A stretch of 64,000 nt of DNA from Topomyia yanbarensis. Taxonomy: Eukaryota > Arthropoda > Insecta > Diptera > Culicidae. Positions within the stretch are counted from its first letter, which is position 1. Every line of letters starts with the position of its first letter. Below are positions 1 to 10,600 of the stretch, piece after piece. The stretch covers positions 212,764,851 through 212,828,850 of the forward strand of contig NC_080671.1 of assembly GCF_030247195.1 (NCBI RefSeq), given 5' to 3'. The notes beneath the pieces are model-generated. The model was not told where the DNA came from. It was given only the letters and a program-made list of their open reading frames with translations, and did not search any database. A program made the position numbers and the translations under genes.

Positions 1-747
1 GTTAAGCCAGCGTGAAAAATCTGCCCTAAAGGTAACATTCCCAAAAGTACCTGAACTGCGTCGGTTGCTTTCGAGAGTGTCCCTCCAATGCCCTTGAATA
101 CGCCGTTTCCGACGTCAAATTTTGTGCCTGCACGATAATCTTGCAAGTCTTTGCAATGATTACTTTCACGACTAGAATTTAATCATTGTAATGACTATAA
201 TGGGATTAGTTTAAAAAAGATTATTTTTATTGCCATAACTGTTTCATCGTTCCAGCATTCTCATGTGTTCCCATGAAGGTTGTTTTTTGCTAAAGCTAAG
301 TAGGCACCTCTTGCGAAATGAAATTTCCTATACAAAACCTACACGGAGAAAAAGAAAAATGCTAAGTAGCATATTATTTATTACAATTTTAAGATTAATT
401 GCTTTTAAACATTGACATGCATATTATGTATGCACTACAAGAATAAGTTTTATGCATTGCCATGCATTTTATGATTTTATTATTTTCCGTGCATAAAGCG
501 CTACTAGCGTTACTCTTAGGACTTAACCATTTTTCATTTATACGTTTGCTCGCAAAAGATCTCTAACGTGTAACAATTTGATTTTGATTTCTCTTGTGCA
601 TTTTTCATATTTCTCCGTGTATGCATAAAAAACGCTGCGAAAAAAAATTTCGTGTCAATTTCGTAAACGCCCAGTGAGCAAATTTTCTGGCAGAGACCGC
701 TCTGCTAGATTTCTGTAAGTCTTGGTTTTTCCGTGCGAAATAATGGT
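1..747 (+). repeat. Dispersed repeat, copy A (LOA target, left part)
   Basis: This block is nearly identical to 15522-16268, and its last 224 bases recur at 10988-11210. It has no coding potential. The match to the second copy starts at the first base of the window, so the repeat unit probably extends further left. In the second copy the sequence runs uninterrupted across the point where the LOA-like element begins here, which makes 15522-16363 an empty-site reference for this insertion. Confidence 0.85.
524..747 (+). repeat. Left copy of ~224-bp target-site duplication
   Basis: The 224 bases ending in AATAATGGT are repeated at 10988-11210 on the far side of the LOA-like element. The two copies differ by one base in an A-run and one C/T substitution. 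They share a T (in TTCTGTAAGT) where the related copy at 15522-16268 has C (TTCTGCAAGT), so they are closer to each other than to the third copy. The simplest reading is a long duplication made on insertion. A pre-existing tandem duplication is the alternative. Confidence 0.7.
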
Positions 748-1108
748 AAGGCCGTCTGGTATCCGGCCTAGAATTGAGCCACTGGAGTCCTGCTGCCATG
801 TCGTAGGAGGCGACTGAATGTAGGAGACCCTAAGTCAAGGTGTAGTTCCGTGCCGAGGACTTAATGACTGGAGGGTCTAAAATATGCCAGTCGCGCACGG
901 AGCATTTTGGGTTTTGCCCTTACTGTGTTATGCGAATCTCTGACACAGTGGACCATTATTTTCTTCGCAAATCCTGGGAATCAAATGATCATGTCCCATT
1001 TAAACCTGATATGGCTCGCTAAATGCGTTAACATCCCAACTCGCTTGGTGTCCTCTAGTTGTTGTGCAATTTGTGTTGGAGATGAAATGTACAGTTCTCT
1101 AATCAACA

Positions 1109-1684
1109 ATGGTTAGAATAGCACAAGTCAATCTCCAACATAAACGTACAGCAACTATGAATTTATCTCGACTCATGCAGGAAGGTAAAGCTTCCATAGC
1201 ATTGGTTCAAGAACCGTATTTCCATAAAGGAAACTTCTATTTTGGAAAGTTACTTAACACTGCCTTCATTGCATACAACAAGACAGGCATGACTAACCCA
1301 CGTGAAATGCCTCGTGCTTGCATTCTTGCAAATAAGGCTATTGACGCGTGTCTCATATCGGAGCTCACAACTCGCGATATCTGTGTTGTCACAGTTACAT
1401 TGACTGTCGGAAACGTAGACAAAAAATATATATATTGTTCAGCATACCTACCGCATAACGAATCATCTCCTTCTGATGATTTCAAAAGCGTTGTAGCATA
1501 TTGTAGCAGAAATGGGCTTCCGCTCATTATCGGCAGTGATGCGAATGCTCATCATATCATTTGGGGCAGCTCAGACATCAATCTGAGAGGCTCTGAACTG
1601 ATGGAGTACATAAGTAGTACAAATCTCCATATTCTGAATGTGGGAAACCGACCAACTTTTGCGAGGTCTGGGAGGGAGGAGGTG
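1109..1684 (+). CDS. LOA-like polyprotein, N-terminal endonuclease part
   Basis: This is the first ~192 residues of an apurinic-type (EEP) endonuclease, which nicks the target for target-primed reverse transcription. Visible motifs are QVNLQHKR at the start, the catalytic Glu in VQEPYF (~residue 34), and SDANAHHIIWGS near residue 145 (the GDxN-like motif, here SDAN). The frame runs into the poly(T) of the nested element, so the listed end is the last codon shared with the target duplication. Codons gag-gag-gtg recur in the same frame at 7693-7701, so the reading frame continues there. The ATG at 1109 begins directly at the family's conserved N-terminus, which supports the start. Confidence 0.75.
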
Positions 1685-2001
1685 TTTTTTTTTTTTATAC
1701 GTTTATTTGACACGGCATTTGCAATAGCTTTTTACGCCAGTTTCTTTTTTTACATAGCACGTTACAAAAATCCTTAAGACTAATTTTAACTATACTAGTA
1801 CTTTGTCTAAAACTAACACTGAAATCACTTTATTGTTTGCTTTTTTCCTTACATTGTTGTATTTCATACTGATCTAGTATTTTCGGGAGTATTTATTTAC
1901 TTTTTTTTCTGTTATTGTCTAAATTTAAAAACTAAATATTCTAGGTTCCTTTAATTGGTGAATGATTAGCCTTGGATGAGAGTATGAGGAGATGAATTTA
2001 A

Positions 2002-2460
2002 TTAAATTTTGACAGACGCTGTTTTTAGAAAATGATAGATAAGTTCCATGTATAGAGGATCGCGATACGCCAGGATGTCTCTAACAGGAACATGGATTGG
2101 TCTTCCTCGGACTTGTAAAGAATCTACTAATTGTGATCTGGCTTCACGATATTCAGTGCAGGACCAAACAACATGCTCAATGTCATGGTAACCTTCTCCA
2201 CAAGCACAATGATTACCCTCAGCGAGCCCAATACGACGGAGATGCGCATCTAAAGTATAATGATTGGACATGAGCCTAGACATCACACGGATGAAGTCCC
2301 GACTTACATCCAATCCTTTGAACCATGCCTTCGTTGATACTTTAGGGGTAATTGAGTGTAGCCATCGTCCCATATCTCCATTGTCAACTAGCAAGTGTCC
2401 TCTGTCGAGAAGCGCTATAAAATTCATTGTAAGCGATGGGTCTTTCATATATTTCACCAT
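2002..2460 (-). pseudogene. C-terminal end of I-like ORF2 in shifted frame
   Basis: This frame carries the ORF2 tail after the 14-base deletion. From GDMGRWLHSI onward it aligns residue by residue with the same region of copy 2 (about 19630-20012). It ends in a Cys/His motif (CACGEGYHDIEHVVWSC) typical of non-LTR ORF2 C-termini. The first ~20 residues of the frame are out-of-frame readthrough of the upstream part. No independent gene is implied. Confidence 0.8.
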
Positions 2461-5400
2461 CTAGTGCACCAATCTTGGCTAAATTATCAGCTTTCTCATT
2501 GCCCGCAATAGAGCAATGGGCGGGGAGCCACACTAGGGTAAATTTATAACATTTTCTTGTCAGGTTACTCAGAGATTCTCGTATCTTCCCCAAAAAGAAT
2601 GGATCGTGATTATCAATCCTCTTTGAGCGTAGAGCTGCAATTGTGCTGAGACTATCAGTGAGGATAAAGTAATGGTTCGGGGGTAAAGTATTAATTATTT
2701 GCAAACTATAGTGAACTGCTGCTAGTTCCGCTATATAAACAGAGGCGGGCTCTGCAAGTTTGAGAGAAATTGAAAAATTATTGTTGAAAATACCGAAACC
2801 AGTGGCCTCACTGATTCGTGACCCATCAGTGTAAAACATTTTAAGGCAGTCTATGTGTTGATATTTACTTGTGAATATTTTAGGGATCTCCCGCGAGCGT
2901 AGATGATCCGGAATTCCACGAATCTCTGCTTGCATGGACGTGTCGAAGAATAAAGTGGATTCAGGAATATCTAGTATATTGACGTATGTGGGAACATACC
3001 TAGCAGGCGTTATTTCTTGTGACATGTGATTGAAATACACTGTCATGAATCTGGTGTGGGGTTGAAGCTCGACAAGTCTTTCAAAATTTTCAATTACCAG
3101 TGGGTTCATAACCTCACATCGAATAAGTAAACGAGAAGAAAGATCCCAGAATCGGTCTTTTAAAGGAAGAACTCCCGCTAGTACTTCAAGACTCATCGTA
3201 TGGGTCGACTGCATGCAACCTAAGGCAATTCGTAAACAGCGATACTGTATCCGTTCCAGTTTAATAATGTGAGTGTTCGCAGCTGAACGGAAACAGATGC
3301 ACCCATATTCCATTACTGAAAGTATTGTTGTTTGATACAATCTTATCATGTCACTTGGATGAGAACCCCACCATGATCCAGTTATTGTTCGCAGAAAATT
3401 TATCCTTTGTTGACATTTCGTTATTAGATACCTAATGTGGCCTCCCCATGTGCCTTTAGAATCGAACCAAATTCCAAGGTATTTAAAAGTCAGGACTTGG
3501 GCTATCGTTCTACCAACCAACTGAAGCTGAAGCTGAGCTGGATCACGCTTCCTTGAAAAAACAACCAACTCTGTTTTCTCCGTAGAGAAATCGATGCCTA
3601 ACTTCAAAGCCCAACTTGATAAATTATCCAAACTATCTTGCAGTGGTTGTTGTAAATTTAAGGCTTTTGGTCCTGTAACAGAAACCACGCCATCATCTGC
3701 AAGTTGTCTTAGAGTGCATGGGCTGACAATACAATTATCAATATCATTCACGTAAAAATTGTAGAGAAGGGGGCTTAAACAAGAACCTTGTGGGAGGCCC
3801 ATGTAACTTATTCTGAATGTTGCCAAATCGCCATATGAAAAATGCATGTGCTTTTCTGACAATAAGTTGTATAAATAATTATTTAATATTGGTGAAAGAC
3901 CACATTGATGTAGTTTCTCTGAGAGAACATCAATGGAAACAGAGTCGAATGCTCCTTTTATGTCTAAGAACACAGACGCCATTTGTTCTTTTTTTGCATA
4001 AGCTAGTTGGATTTCTGACGAAAGTAGCGCCAGACAATCATTCGTTCCCTTTCCCCTCCGAAAACCAAACTGGGTATCTGATAGCAAGCCGTTCGCCTCA
4101 ACCCAATTGTCGAGACGTCGTAGGATAATTTTTTCCAACAATTTCCTGATGCAGGATAACATTGCAATCGGTCGATACGAGTTATGATCGGAGGCTGGTT
4201 TTCCCGGTTTTGGAATAGCGATAACTCTCACTTGTCTCCAGTCGTGCGGGACAATGTTCTGCTCAAGAAGCTTATTGAATAAATTCAACAAGCGTCTTTT
4301 TGCTAGGTCAGGCAGATTCTTCACCAAGTTGAATTTAATTCTGTCTAGTCCCGGAGCATTATTGTTGCATGAGAGGAGTGCAATTGAGAATTCCATCATT
4401 GTCAAAGGCGAATCTATGAAATCGTTACTTGTGGGAGCATCGCGAGTGATTTTCTGCGCAGGAGCAGAATCGGGACAAATTTTCTTGGCAAAATTAAATA
4501 TCCAACGATTCGAAAAATCTTCGCTTTCATTAGTCACGTTTCGATTCCTCATTCTTCTGGCTGTGTTCCAAAGAGTACTCATTGATGTTTCTCTTGACAA
4601 GCCATTAACGAAGTGTCTCCAATAACTAGATTTTTTGGCACGACGTATACTGTCAAATTTGTTTTGCAAAATGAAATAATTTTCAAAGTTCTCACGTATA
4701 CCCCCTTTCTGTTTCATAATTTCTTTGTAGGCAACTTGTTTAGCTTCATATGCATCAGAGCACTCTTTGTCCCACCAAGGATTAGGGGGCCGTCTATTTA
4801 TTGTCATTCCAGGATTGCATTTCGTTTGGGCTTGTTCTGCTGCTTCAATAATTAAACCCGCTAGGAATTCATATTCTTCGGTAGGGGGTAGCTCTTCTGT
4901 CGACGCAAGAGAAGTGGAAATTAATGTTTCGTATGTTTTCCAATCGATATTTCGTGTTAAGTCATAAGGAACATTGATTGAATTCGTAAGGCCTAATTCA
5001 CTGTTAATTGAAACAACGATTGGCAAATGATCGCTACCGTGAGGATCAGGTACAACCTTCCACGTGCAATCTAACCGAAGTGATGTCGAGCACAGAGATA
5101 GATCTAATGCACTTGGACGTGCAGGAGGTCTGGGGATGCGTGTTGTTTCGCCAGTATTTAAAACTGTCATATTAAATTCGTCACAAACATTGTATATCAA
5201 AGAGGATCGATTATCATTGTAGAGGGAACCCCACAATACACCGTGCGAGTTGAAGTCTCCCAGTATCAGACGCGGAGCAGCCATGGATTCCACTACCTCA
5301 AAAGTTTGACGTTGTCCAATTTGAACTTTGGGAGGTATATATATAGAAGCGATAGACATGTCTTTGCCTTTAATGTTCGTTTGGACAGCTACAGCCTCAA

Positions 5401-5680
5401 TGCCCGCAAACAAGGGGATGTTAATTCTATAGAAAGAATAGCACTTTTTAATTCCTAGAAGCACTCCTCCATACGGGGTGTCTCGGTCTAGGCGAATAAT
5501 GTTGAAATCATTTAAGTTGAAATTAATGTTTGAGGTAAGCCATGTTTCACATAGAGCAAAAGCATCGCATTTTAAATTATGCAGTAAAATTTTTAAGGAA
5601 TCAATTTTAGGTATGATACTTCTGCAATTCCACTGTAAAACAGTGATGGAATCTTTCATTGGAGGAGGTGAATTACCCAT
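2384..5680 (-). CDS. I-like element ORF2, endonuclease, reverse transcriptase and RNase H (truncated by deletion)
   Basis: About 1,098 residues. Endonuclease: VLQWNCRS (~14), [16 protein letters not shown] (~140), GSDHLPIV (~215). Reverse transcriptase: YRPIAMLS (~500), QFGFRRGKGTN, VFLDIKGAFDSVS (~568), GLPQGSCLSPLL, and LADDGVVS as the YxDD equivalent (~659). RNase H: FYTDGSRI (~947), AELAAV, LTDSLS and LPAHCSIAGNEKADNLA (~1055). I chose the ATG at 5678-5680 because it overlaps the ORF1 stop; an upstream in-frame ATG at 5719 also exists. The frame ends prematurely after SRQRTLAS because 14 bases present in copy 2 (between 2384 and 2385 here) are missing. The last ~130 residues continue in another frame at 2002-2460, so this ORF2 is probably impaired only at its C-terminus. 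Confidence 0.9.
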   Translation of the reverse strand: MGNSPPPMKDSITVLQWNCRSIIPKIDSLKILLHNLKCDAFALCETWLTSNINFNLNDFNIIRLDRDTPYGGVLLGIKKCYSFYRINIPLFAGIEAVAVQTNIKGKDMSIASIYIPPKVQIGQRQTFEVVESMAAPRLILGDFNSHGVLWGSLYNDNRSSLIYNVCDEFNMTVLNTGETTRIPRPPARPSALDLSLCSTSLRLDCTWKVVPDPHGSDHLPIVVSINSELGLTNSINVPYDLTRNIDWKTYETLISTSLASTEELPPTEEYEFLAGLIIEAAEQAQTKCNPGMTINRRPPNPWWDKECSDAYEAKQVAYKEIMKQKGGIRENFENYFILQNKFDSIRRAKKSSYWRHFVNGLSRETSMSTLWNTARRMRNRNVTNESEDFSNRWIFNFAKKICPDSAPAQKITRDAPTSNDFIDSPLTMMEFSIALLSCNNNAPGLDRIKFNLVKNLPDLAKRRLLNLFNKLLEQNIVPHDWRQVRVIAIPKPGKPASDHNSYRPIAMLSCIRKLLEKIILRRLDNWVEANGLLSDTQFGFRRGKGTNDCLALLSSEIQLAYAKKEQMASVFLDIKGAFDSVSIDVLSEKLHQCGLSPILNNYLYNLLSEKHMHFSYGDLATFRISYMGLPQGSCLSPLLYNFYVNDIDNCIVSPCTLRQLADDGVVSVTGPKALNLQQPLQDSLDNLSSWALKLGIDFSTEKTELVVFSRKRDPAQLQLQLVGRTIAQVLTFKYLGIWFDSKGTWGGHIRYLITKCQQRINFLRTITGSWWGSHPSDMIRLYQTTILSVMEYGCICFRSAANTHIIKLERIQYRCLRIALGCMQSTHTMSLEVLAGVLPLKDRFWDLSSRLLIRCEVMNPLVIENFERLVELQPHTRFMTVYFNHMSQEITPARYVPTYVNILDIPESTLFFDTSMQAEIRGIPDHLRSREIPKIFTSKYQHIDCLKMFYTDGSRISEATGFGIFNNNFSISLKLAEPASVYIAELAAVHYSLQIINTLPPNHYFILTDSLSTIAALRSKRIDNHDPFFLGKIRESLSNLTRKCYKFTLVWLPAHCSIAGNEKADNLAKIGALDGEIYERPIAYNEFYSASRQRTLAS

Positions 5681-6998
5681 TGAAAGATACAATCGCTGCA
5701 AGGATGGGCCATTGAGCAATCAGCTGCTCTAAAAATGTTCTAATTGTTGGGAGGAAAGCTGAAAGTATACTCTTTAGTGGTTCAGAAATATTGAATGCTT
5801 TAAAAATCCAATCAACAATTTCAGAAAATTTCAATAATCCTACCCCCGGCTGAGGCTCAGAGGAAGTCGAAATTTTATTATTTCCAGTAATGGTGTTCTG
5901 TTTGGATTGTACGTTCCCAAAACCGGGCGGAATTGATTTCGGTTTTGAATCGGAATTTTTCGGTTTTGGGCGCAGTTTATCTATTGGTGGAGAAATTTTA
6001 AGGCCCTTGCTTGGCAGCTTGGGAAAAGAAGACTGTTTTCTTTTTCTGGAATTTCCGGGTAAAACAAATGATGTACCTTCGCACGCTCCGTCAGAGTCAG
6101 ACTGTTCCGAAAATAGAGATGTGTAAGTGTTTTCTAAGAAGATGGGTTTAGGGGTAGCATTTTTCAACATTTCTGCATAGGAGCGCTTAGACCTCTCCTT
6201 CAAGGATCGTTTAATTTTATCCTCACGCAATTTATAAATGGGGCATGCAGGGACCTCATGTGAGTTTTCTCCGCACATTAAACATTTTTCTGAATTTTCA
6301 TTACATGTATCCTCTTGATGAGAACCCCCACATTTGCCACACCGTGCCTTATTGGAACAGTAAGTGGCTGTGTGGCCAAGCTGTTTGCAATTAAGGCAAT
6401 TCATTACACGAGGGATAAAAAGGCGAACAGGGAGACGAATCTTATCGATAATGACATAGTTGGGCAGCGCAGACCCAGCGAAAGTCACTCGAAATGAGTC
6501 AGACAGTCGATAAACTTTTTTATCTCCTTCGTGTGATACTGAATGCAATTGCTTGCATTCAAGTATTTTTACGTCTTTAAGTATGGTGTCTTTGAAACGA
6601 CCAACCCCATGCTTAACTAAGTCATCAACAGTCAAACTCGATTCTGTGATGACCCCATCAATTTCAATTTCCTTTGAAGGAATATACGTTCTATACTCAC
6701 GCGTAAAAAGCTCGCAAGAAGCAATTGCATTGGCTTGTTTGAAACTACCAACGACAATGCGTATTTTATCTTTATTGACTTTGACGATCTCTTTTACATC
6801 CGAGAATCGCGAAGTCAAATCTTTAGAAATTTGAATAATATTTAGCGCCTTTACTTTACGCCTAATAAATACAATCCATGGTCCCGTTGACGACTCTGGG
6901 TAAATTTTAATTCTAGTCGGATTTACATTTTCAGCATAAGGCTTAGGGGGAGGGTCTGTTACTCGTTCTCCCATCTCTTCATTCATTTTACCTAGCAA
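5673..6998 (-). CDS. I-like element ORF1, Gag-like nucleic-acid-binding protein
   Basis: An intact 441-residue protein, the presumed RNA-binding and ribonucleoprotein partner of ORF2. Three zinc knuckles lie at about residues 198-250: CLNCKQLGHTATYC, CGKCGGSHQEDTC (one residue short of the usual spacing) and CLMCGENSHEVPAC. A basic, proline- and serine-rich stretch follows (~315-375), then a hydrophobic C-terminal segment. The 197 residues before the knuckles probably form an RRM-like Gag domain, though I can only infer this. The stop codon overlaps the ORF2 start: ATGGGTAA contains the ORF2 ATG and the ORF1 TAA. That suggests ORF2 is translated by termination-reinitiation. A C-terminal remnant of the same ORF is present at 12328-12764. 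Confidence 0.9.
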   Translation of the reverse strand: MLGKMNEEMGERVTDPPPKPYAENVNPTRIKIYPESSTGPWIVFIRRKVKALNIIQISKDLTSRFSDVKEIVKVNKDKIRIVVGSFKQANAIASCELFTREYRTYIPSKEIEIDGVITESSLTVDDLVKHGVGRFKDTILKDVKILECKQLHSVSHEGDKKVYRLSDSFRVTFAGSALPNYVIIDKIRLPVRLFIPRVMNCLNCKQLGHTATYCSNKARCGKCGGSHQEDTCNENSEKCLMCGENSHEVPACPIYKLREDKIKRSLKERSKRSYAEMLKNATPKPIFLENTYTSLFSEQSDSDGACEGTSFVLPGNSRKRKQSSFPKLPSKGLKISPPIDKLRPKPKNSDSKPKSIPPGFGNVQSKQNTITGNNKISTSSEPQPGVGLLKFSEIVDWIFKAFNISEPLKSILSAFLPTIRTFLEQLIAQWPILAAIVSFNG

Positions 6999-7135
6999 GA
7001 AAAACTATCACAAAAAGGAATGAAAAATATACCTGTTATACCTGTAGAACACACCTCATGTGTTACGTTGTAAACTCGGTGCCCGTTGTTTGACAATGTG
7101 ACACCTGCTGTTCTTCTTCGTCGCGTTGCTTCTTC

Positions 7136-7494
7136 AGTAGAGAAATAGTCCTACCTGCAACACTTCAAAACTCTCTCCGATTAAGCTGCTCGTCGGTATC
7201 ACCACCACAAGCGCGCTCTCTCCGTTTCCACCACCTCGGTAGACAAATGTGGCTACCTGTGGCTTGCTGCGAAAATCCCACTGTCGATGCGGCACTTTTC
7301 AGTGCCACTTGTTTTCCTTATTCGTCGTACCACTTCTGCGGTAGACAAATAGAGCAAATGGGTCTACCTGTGACGCTTCCCTCTCGTCGATTAGAATTGC
7401 CCGACGACACCAATACACTATATTTTTTTCTGTGTGTACAGGCACGATCACTGTCGATCTCTGCCACCGCGGTAGGCAAATTCGTCTACCCGCG
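7136..7494 (-). promoter_or_regulatory. Four imperfect hairpin repeats in the 5' UTR of the I-like element
   Basis: Four imperfect repeats of the form GGTAGAC-ATTTG-TCTACC lie in the untranslated leader, at about 7136-7156, 7231-7258, 7332-7367 and 7468-7494. Each can fold as a short stem. Spacing is roughly 95-135 bases, and the sequence between them is also similar (CGACAGTG and CAAGTGG motifs). Tandem leader repeats act as promoter modules in some non-LTR elements; a role here is inference. I see no ORF in this leader. Confidence 0.55.
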
Positions 7495-7692
7495 GTTTGC
7501 TGTCAAAACACCACTTGTCGAGGATGCCGTTGACCACGCCTCCGACGTATCAACTGTCGACTCACACTTAACAAACTGGTCTCTCTCTCTCCCACAATAA
7601 CGCATACAGCGTCTCGCACTCCGTCACTCTCTCGAGAACAAATCCTTCCACCTGGAGGCACAACCGTCTCGGTCGGTTGCAAAAACTGTTAT

Positions 7693-10600
7693 GAGGAGGT
7701 GTTAGACATAACACTTTGCTCTGATAGAATTTTGCATGAACTGGGAAATTGGCAGGTTCCAAATGAAACTGAACCGTCTCTATCCGATCATAAATATATA
7801 TTTTTCGATCATTTTGATGTCACCTTCAATGTGGTGACATATCGTAATCCTAAATCTACAAACTGGGACCTCTTTTTGGAAAACTTGGGGACTAAATTTC
7901 ATGGATATTTTCCAACAATTAATCAATTAGACGACATAGATGACGTCGTGGATACGACAAACTCATTCATATTAGCATCCTACGAAGAAGCTTGTCCACT
8001 TCGTACTGTTAAATCGACTAGGGGAACCCCTTGGTGGAGGGCTGACCTTGAAAGAATGAAGAAAGTTATGAGAAGAGCTTGGAACCGGCGTCAGCGTGAT
8101 GACTCCAGGGCTTTTAGGTCAGCTCGTAGTGCATATAAGAAATGTCTTAGATCTGCAGAACGGGCTGGCTGGCAAAGCCTATGCACTAATGTCTCTAGCC
8201 TGAACGAAGCTAGCAGATTAAATAAAATTCTCTCCAAATCGAATGATTTTCAGATGAACTCCTTGAAAACCAGAGATGGTGTTTATGTGACGGACGAAAA
8301 AGATGTTCTTAATTGTCTCTTCGACACACACTTTCCAGGTTGTATCGATCCGGAGTTGAACAATGTTCACAGATCTCATTCTGGTGATTCGGACTCGTGG
8401 GCGTTAGCACGCACATTGGTTTCCACTGAATCGATCAAGTGGGCAGTTGACAGCTTTGCTCCATACAAATCACCCGGAAAAGATGGAATACTTCCCGTGC
8501 TACTGCAAAAGAGATTTGATATTCTTAAACATGTCTTGAAAAAGATTTTGCTTTTTAGTCTTGCTACCGGGTATATCCCGAAAGCATGGCGAGAAATAAC
8601 TGTTAGATTTATTCCCAAAGGGGGGCGCTCAAGCTATGAAGAAGCCAAGAGTTTTAGGCCTATCAGCTTAAGTTCTTTTCTTCTGAAAGCTTTGGAACGG
8701 ATAATCGATCATCACATCAGGAACGTTAGTTTAGTTGAATATCCACTGCACAAAATGCAACATGCATATCAGTGTGGGAAATCCACAATAACTCTGCTTC
8801 ACGATGTTGTTTACAACATTGAGAAAGCCTTCTCGCTCAAGCAATCTAGCTTGGGTGTATTCCTAGATATTGAGGGTGCTTTTGACAATGTGTCCTTCCA
8901 GTCTATTCTGGAAGCGACGCGCGGTCATGGGATACCTGCATGTATCTCAGGTTGGATAAACGCAATGCTTAGTAACCGCATACTTTGCTCGTCACTGCGA
9001 CAGGCTGAGATACGGAAGTTGAGTATTTGCGGTTGTCCTCAGGGCGGCGTTCTGTCACCTTTGTTATGGAACTTAGTAGCTGACGGCTTGTTGAAGAAAC
9101 TCAATGAGCTTGGATTTCCGACCTACGGGTTTGCTGACGATTACCAAATACTAATTACTGGATTTTGCATCGGAACAATCTTTGACTTAATGCAACAGGC
9201 ATTAAGCGCTGTCGAACAGTGGTGTCGACAAGTTAAACTATCAGTTAACCCAAGCAAAACTTCAATGGTTCTTTTCACGAAGAAGCGAATAACAACCGGG
9301 GTTCGTCCCTTGCAGTTCTTTGATTCTGAGCTACTGTGCGCAGATCAAGTCAAATACGTTGGAGTCATATTGGATTCCAAATTGAATTGGTCTGCTCACA
9401 TTGAGTTCAGAGTCAAGAAAGCGTGCATGGCCTTCGGGCAGTGCAGACGAACTTTTGGAAAGACCTGGGGTCTCAAACCTAAATACATCTATTGGATTTA
9501 CACGACAATTGTACGTCCAATACTGTCATACGGATGCCTTGTGTGGTGGCAGAGGGGAGAGGTGGTGACAGTCCAGTCAAAGCTAAACCATCTGCAAAGA
9601 ATGGCGCTCATGGCGTTGACTGGTGCTTTCACCACGACTCCGACTGCTGCTCTTGAGGCACTTCTAAATATCAAACCATTACACATACACTTAAAACAAG
9701 AAGCACTATCATGTGCATACAGACTGCAGGTTACTGGGCTTTGGAACAGTAATCATGTTGATCTTGCTACCAGTCATACACGATTGTGGTCACAAATGGT
9801 TACATGGGGTGAAGATATTATTGCTCCCAGCGATATTACACTCACTTGTAGTTTTCCTTACAGGACATTTCATGTGAAGATTCCCTCTCGAGAGGAGTGG
9901 TTGTCTGGCTTTATGGAAAGACAACAACAAACGCAAGTGGTTTGTTACACTGACGGTTCTCTGATGGAGGGACGTGCTGGTGCTGGTGTCTACTGTCGTG
10001 AAATGAGATTGGAACAATCTCACTCACTAGGTAGATACTGTACTGTATTCCAAGCAGAAATCTTTGCGATTATGTGCGGGGTACAATCGGCCCTTCAACT
10101 GAGTTTGTCCGGCAGAGTTATAAACTTCTGCTCCGATAGTCAGGCTGCAATCAAGGCTCTTAGCTCAGACAAATCCCGGTCCAAGCTAGTGATCGCGTGC
10201 CGAACCCAAATCGAAGAACTAAGCATTGTCAACACTATCTACCTTGTCTGGGTGCCCGGACATTGCGGTATTACTGGAAATGAATGGGCTGACGAATTGG
10301 CCAGGGCAGGTTCAGCGATTGACTTCGTTGGTCCTGAGCCCGCGCTGCCAATTTCGACAAGTTGGATGAGGGAAAAAATACGGTCCTGGGCTTCGTCCGA
10401 GCACCGAAATTATTGGAGAAATCTACAAGCGTGTCGCCAAACAAAGGCGTTTCTAGAACAACCATGCCCAGTGGTTTCGAAAAATCTCTTACATTTTTCG
10501 AAGCTCCACTGCGGCATGCTGACCAGGGCTTTAACCGGCCACTGCAAACTCAATTATCACATGGCAACTATTCAGCGCGCTGAGTCTTTTTCATGTGATC

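Larger units (their letters stand above)
1685..7692 (-). mobile_element. I-clade-like non-LTR retrotransposon, near full length (copy 1)
   Basis: This is a minus-strand element of ~6.0 kb. It has a 5' region with repeated hairpins (~7000-7692), ORF1 (5673-6998), ORF2 (2002-5680), a ~300-bp 3' UTR and a poly(A) tail seen as T-run 1685-1696. The 11-bp sequence GAGGAGGTGTT is present at 1676-1686 and 7693-7703, a target duplication that partly merges with the T-run. ORF1 with CCHC knuckles plus ORF2 with endonuclease, reverse transcriptase and RNase H is the I-clade plan, as in MosquI of Aedes by memory. The 3' end sequence GTGTCAAATAAACG recurs in copy 2 near 20325. Confidence 0.85.

Noticed and set aside
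907..1116. ORF1 of the LOA-like element
   Set aside because: Only 69 codons with no zinc knuckle or coiled coil; Cys and His residues are not spaced as a knuckle.
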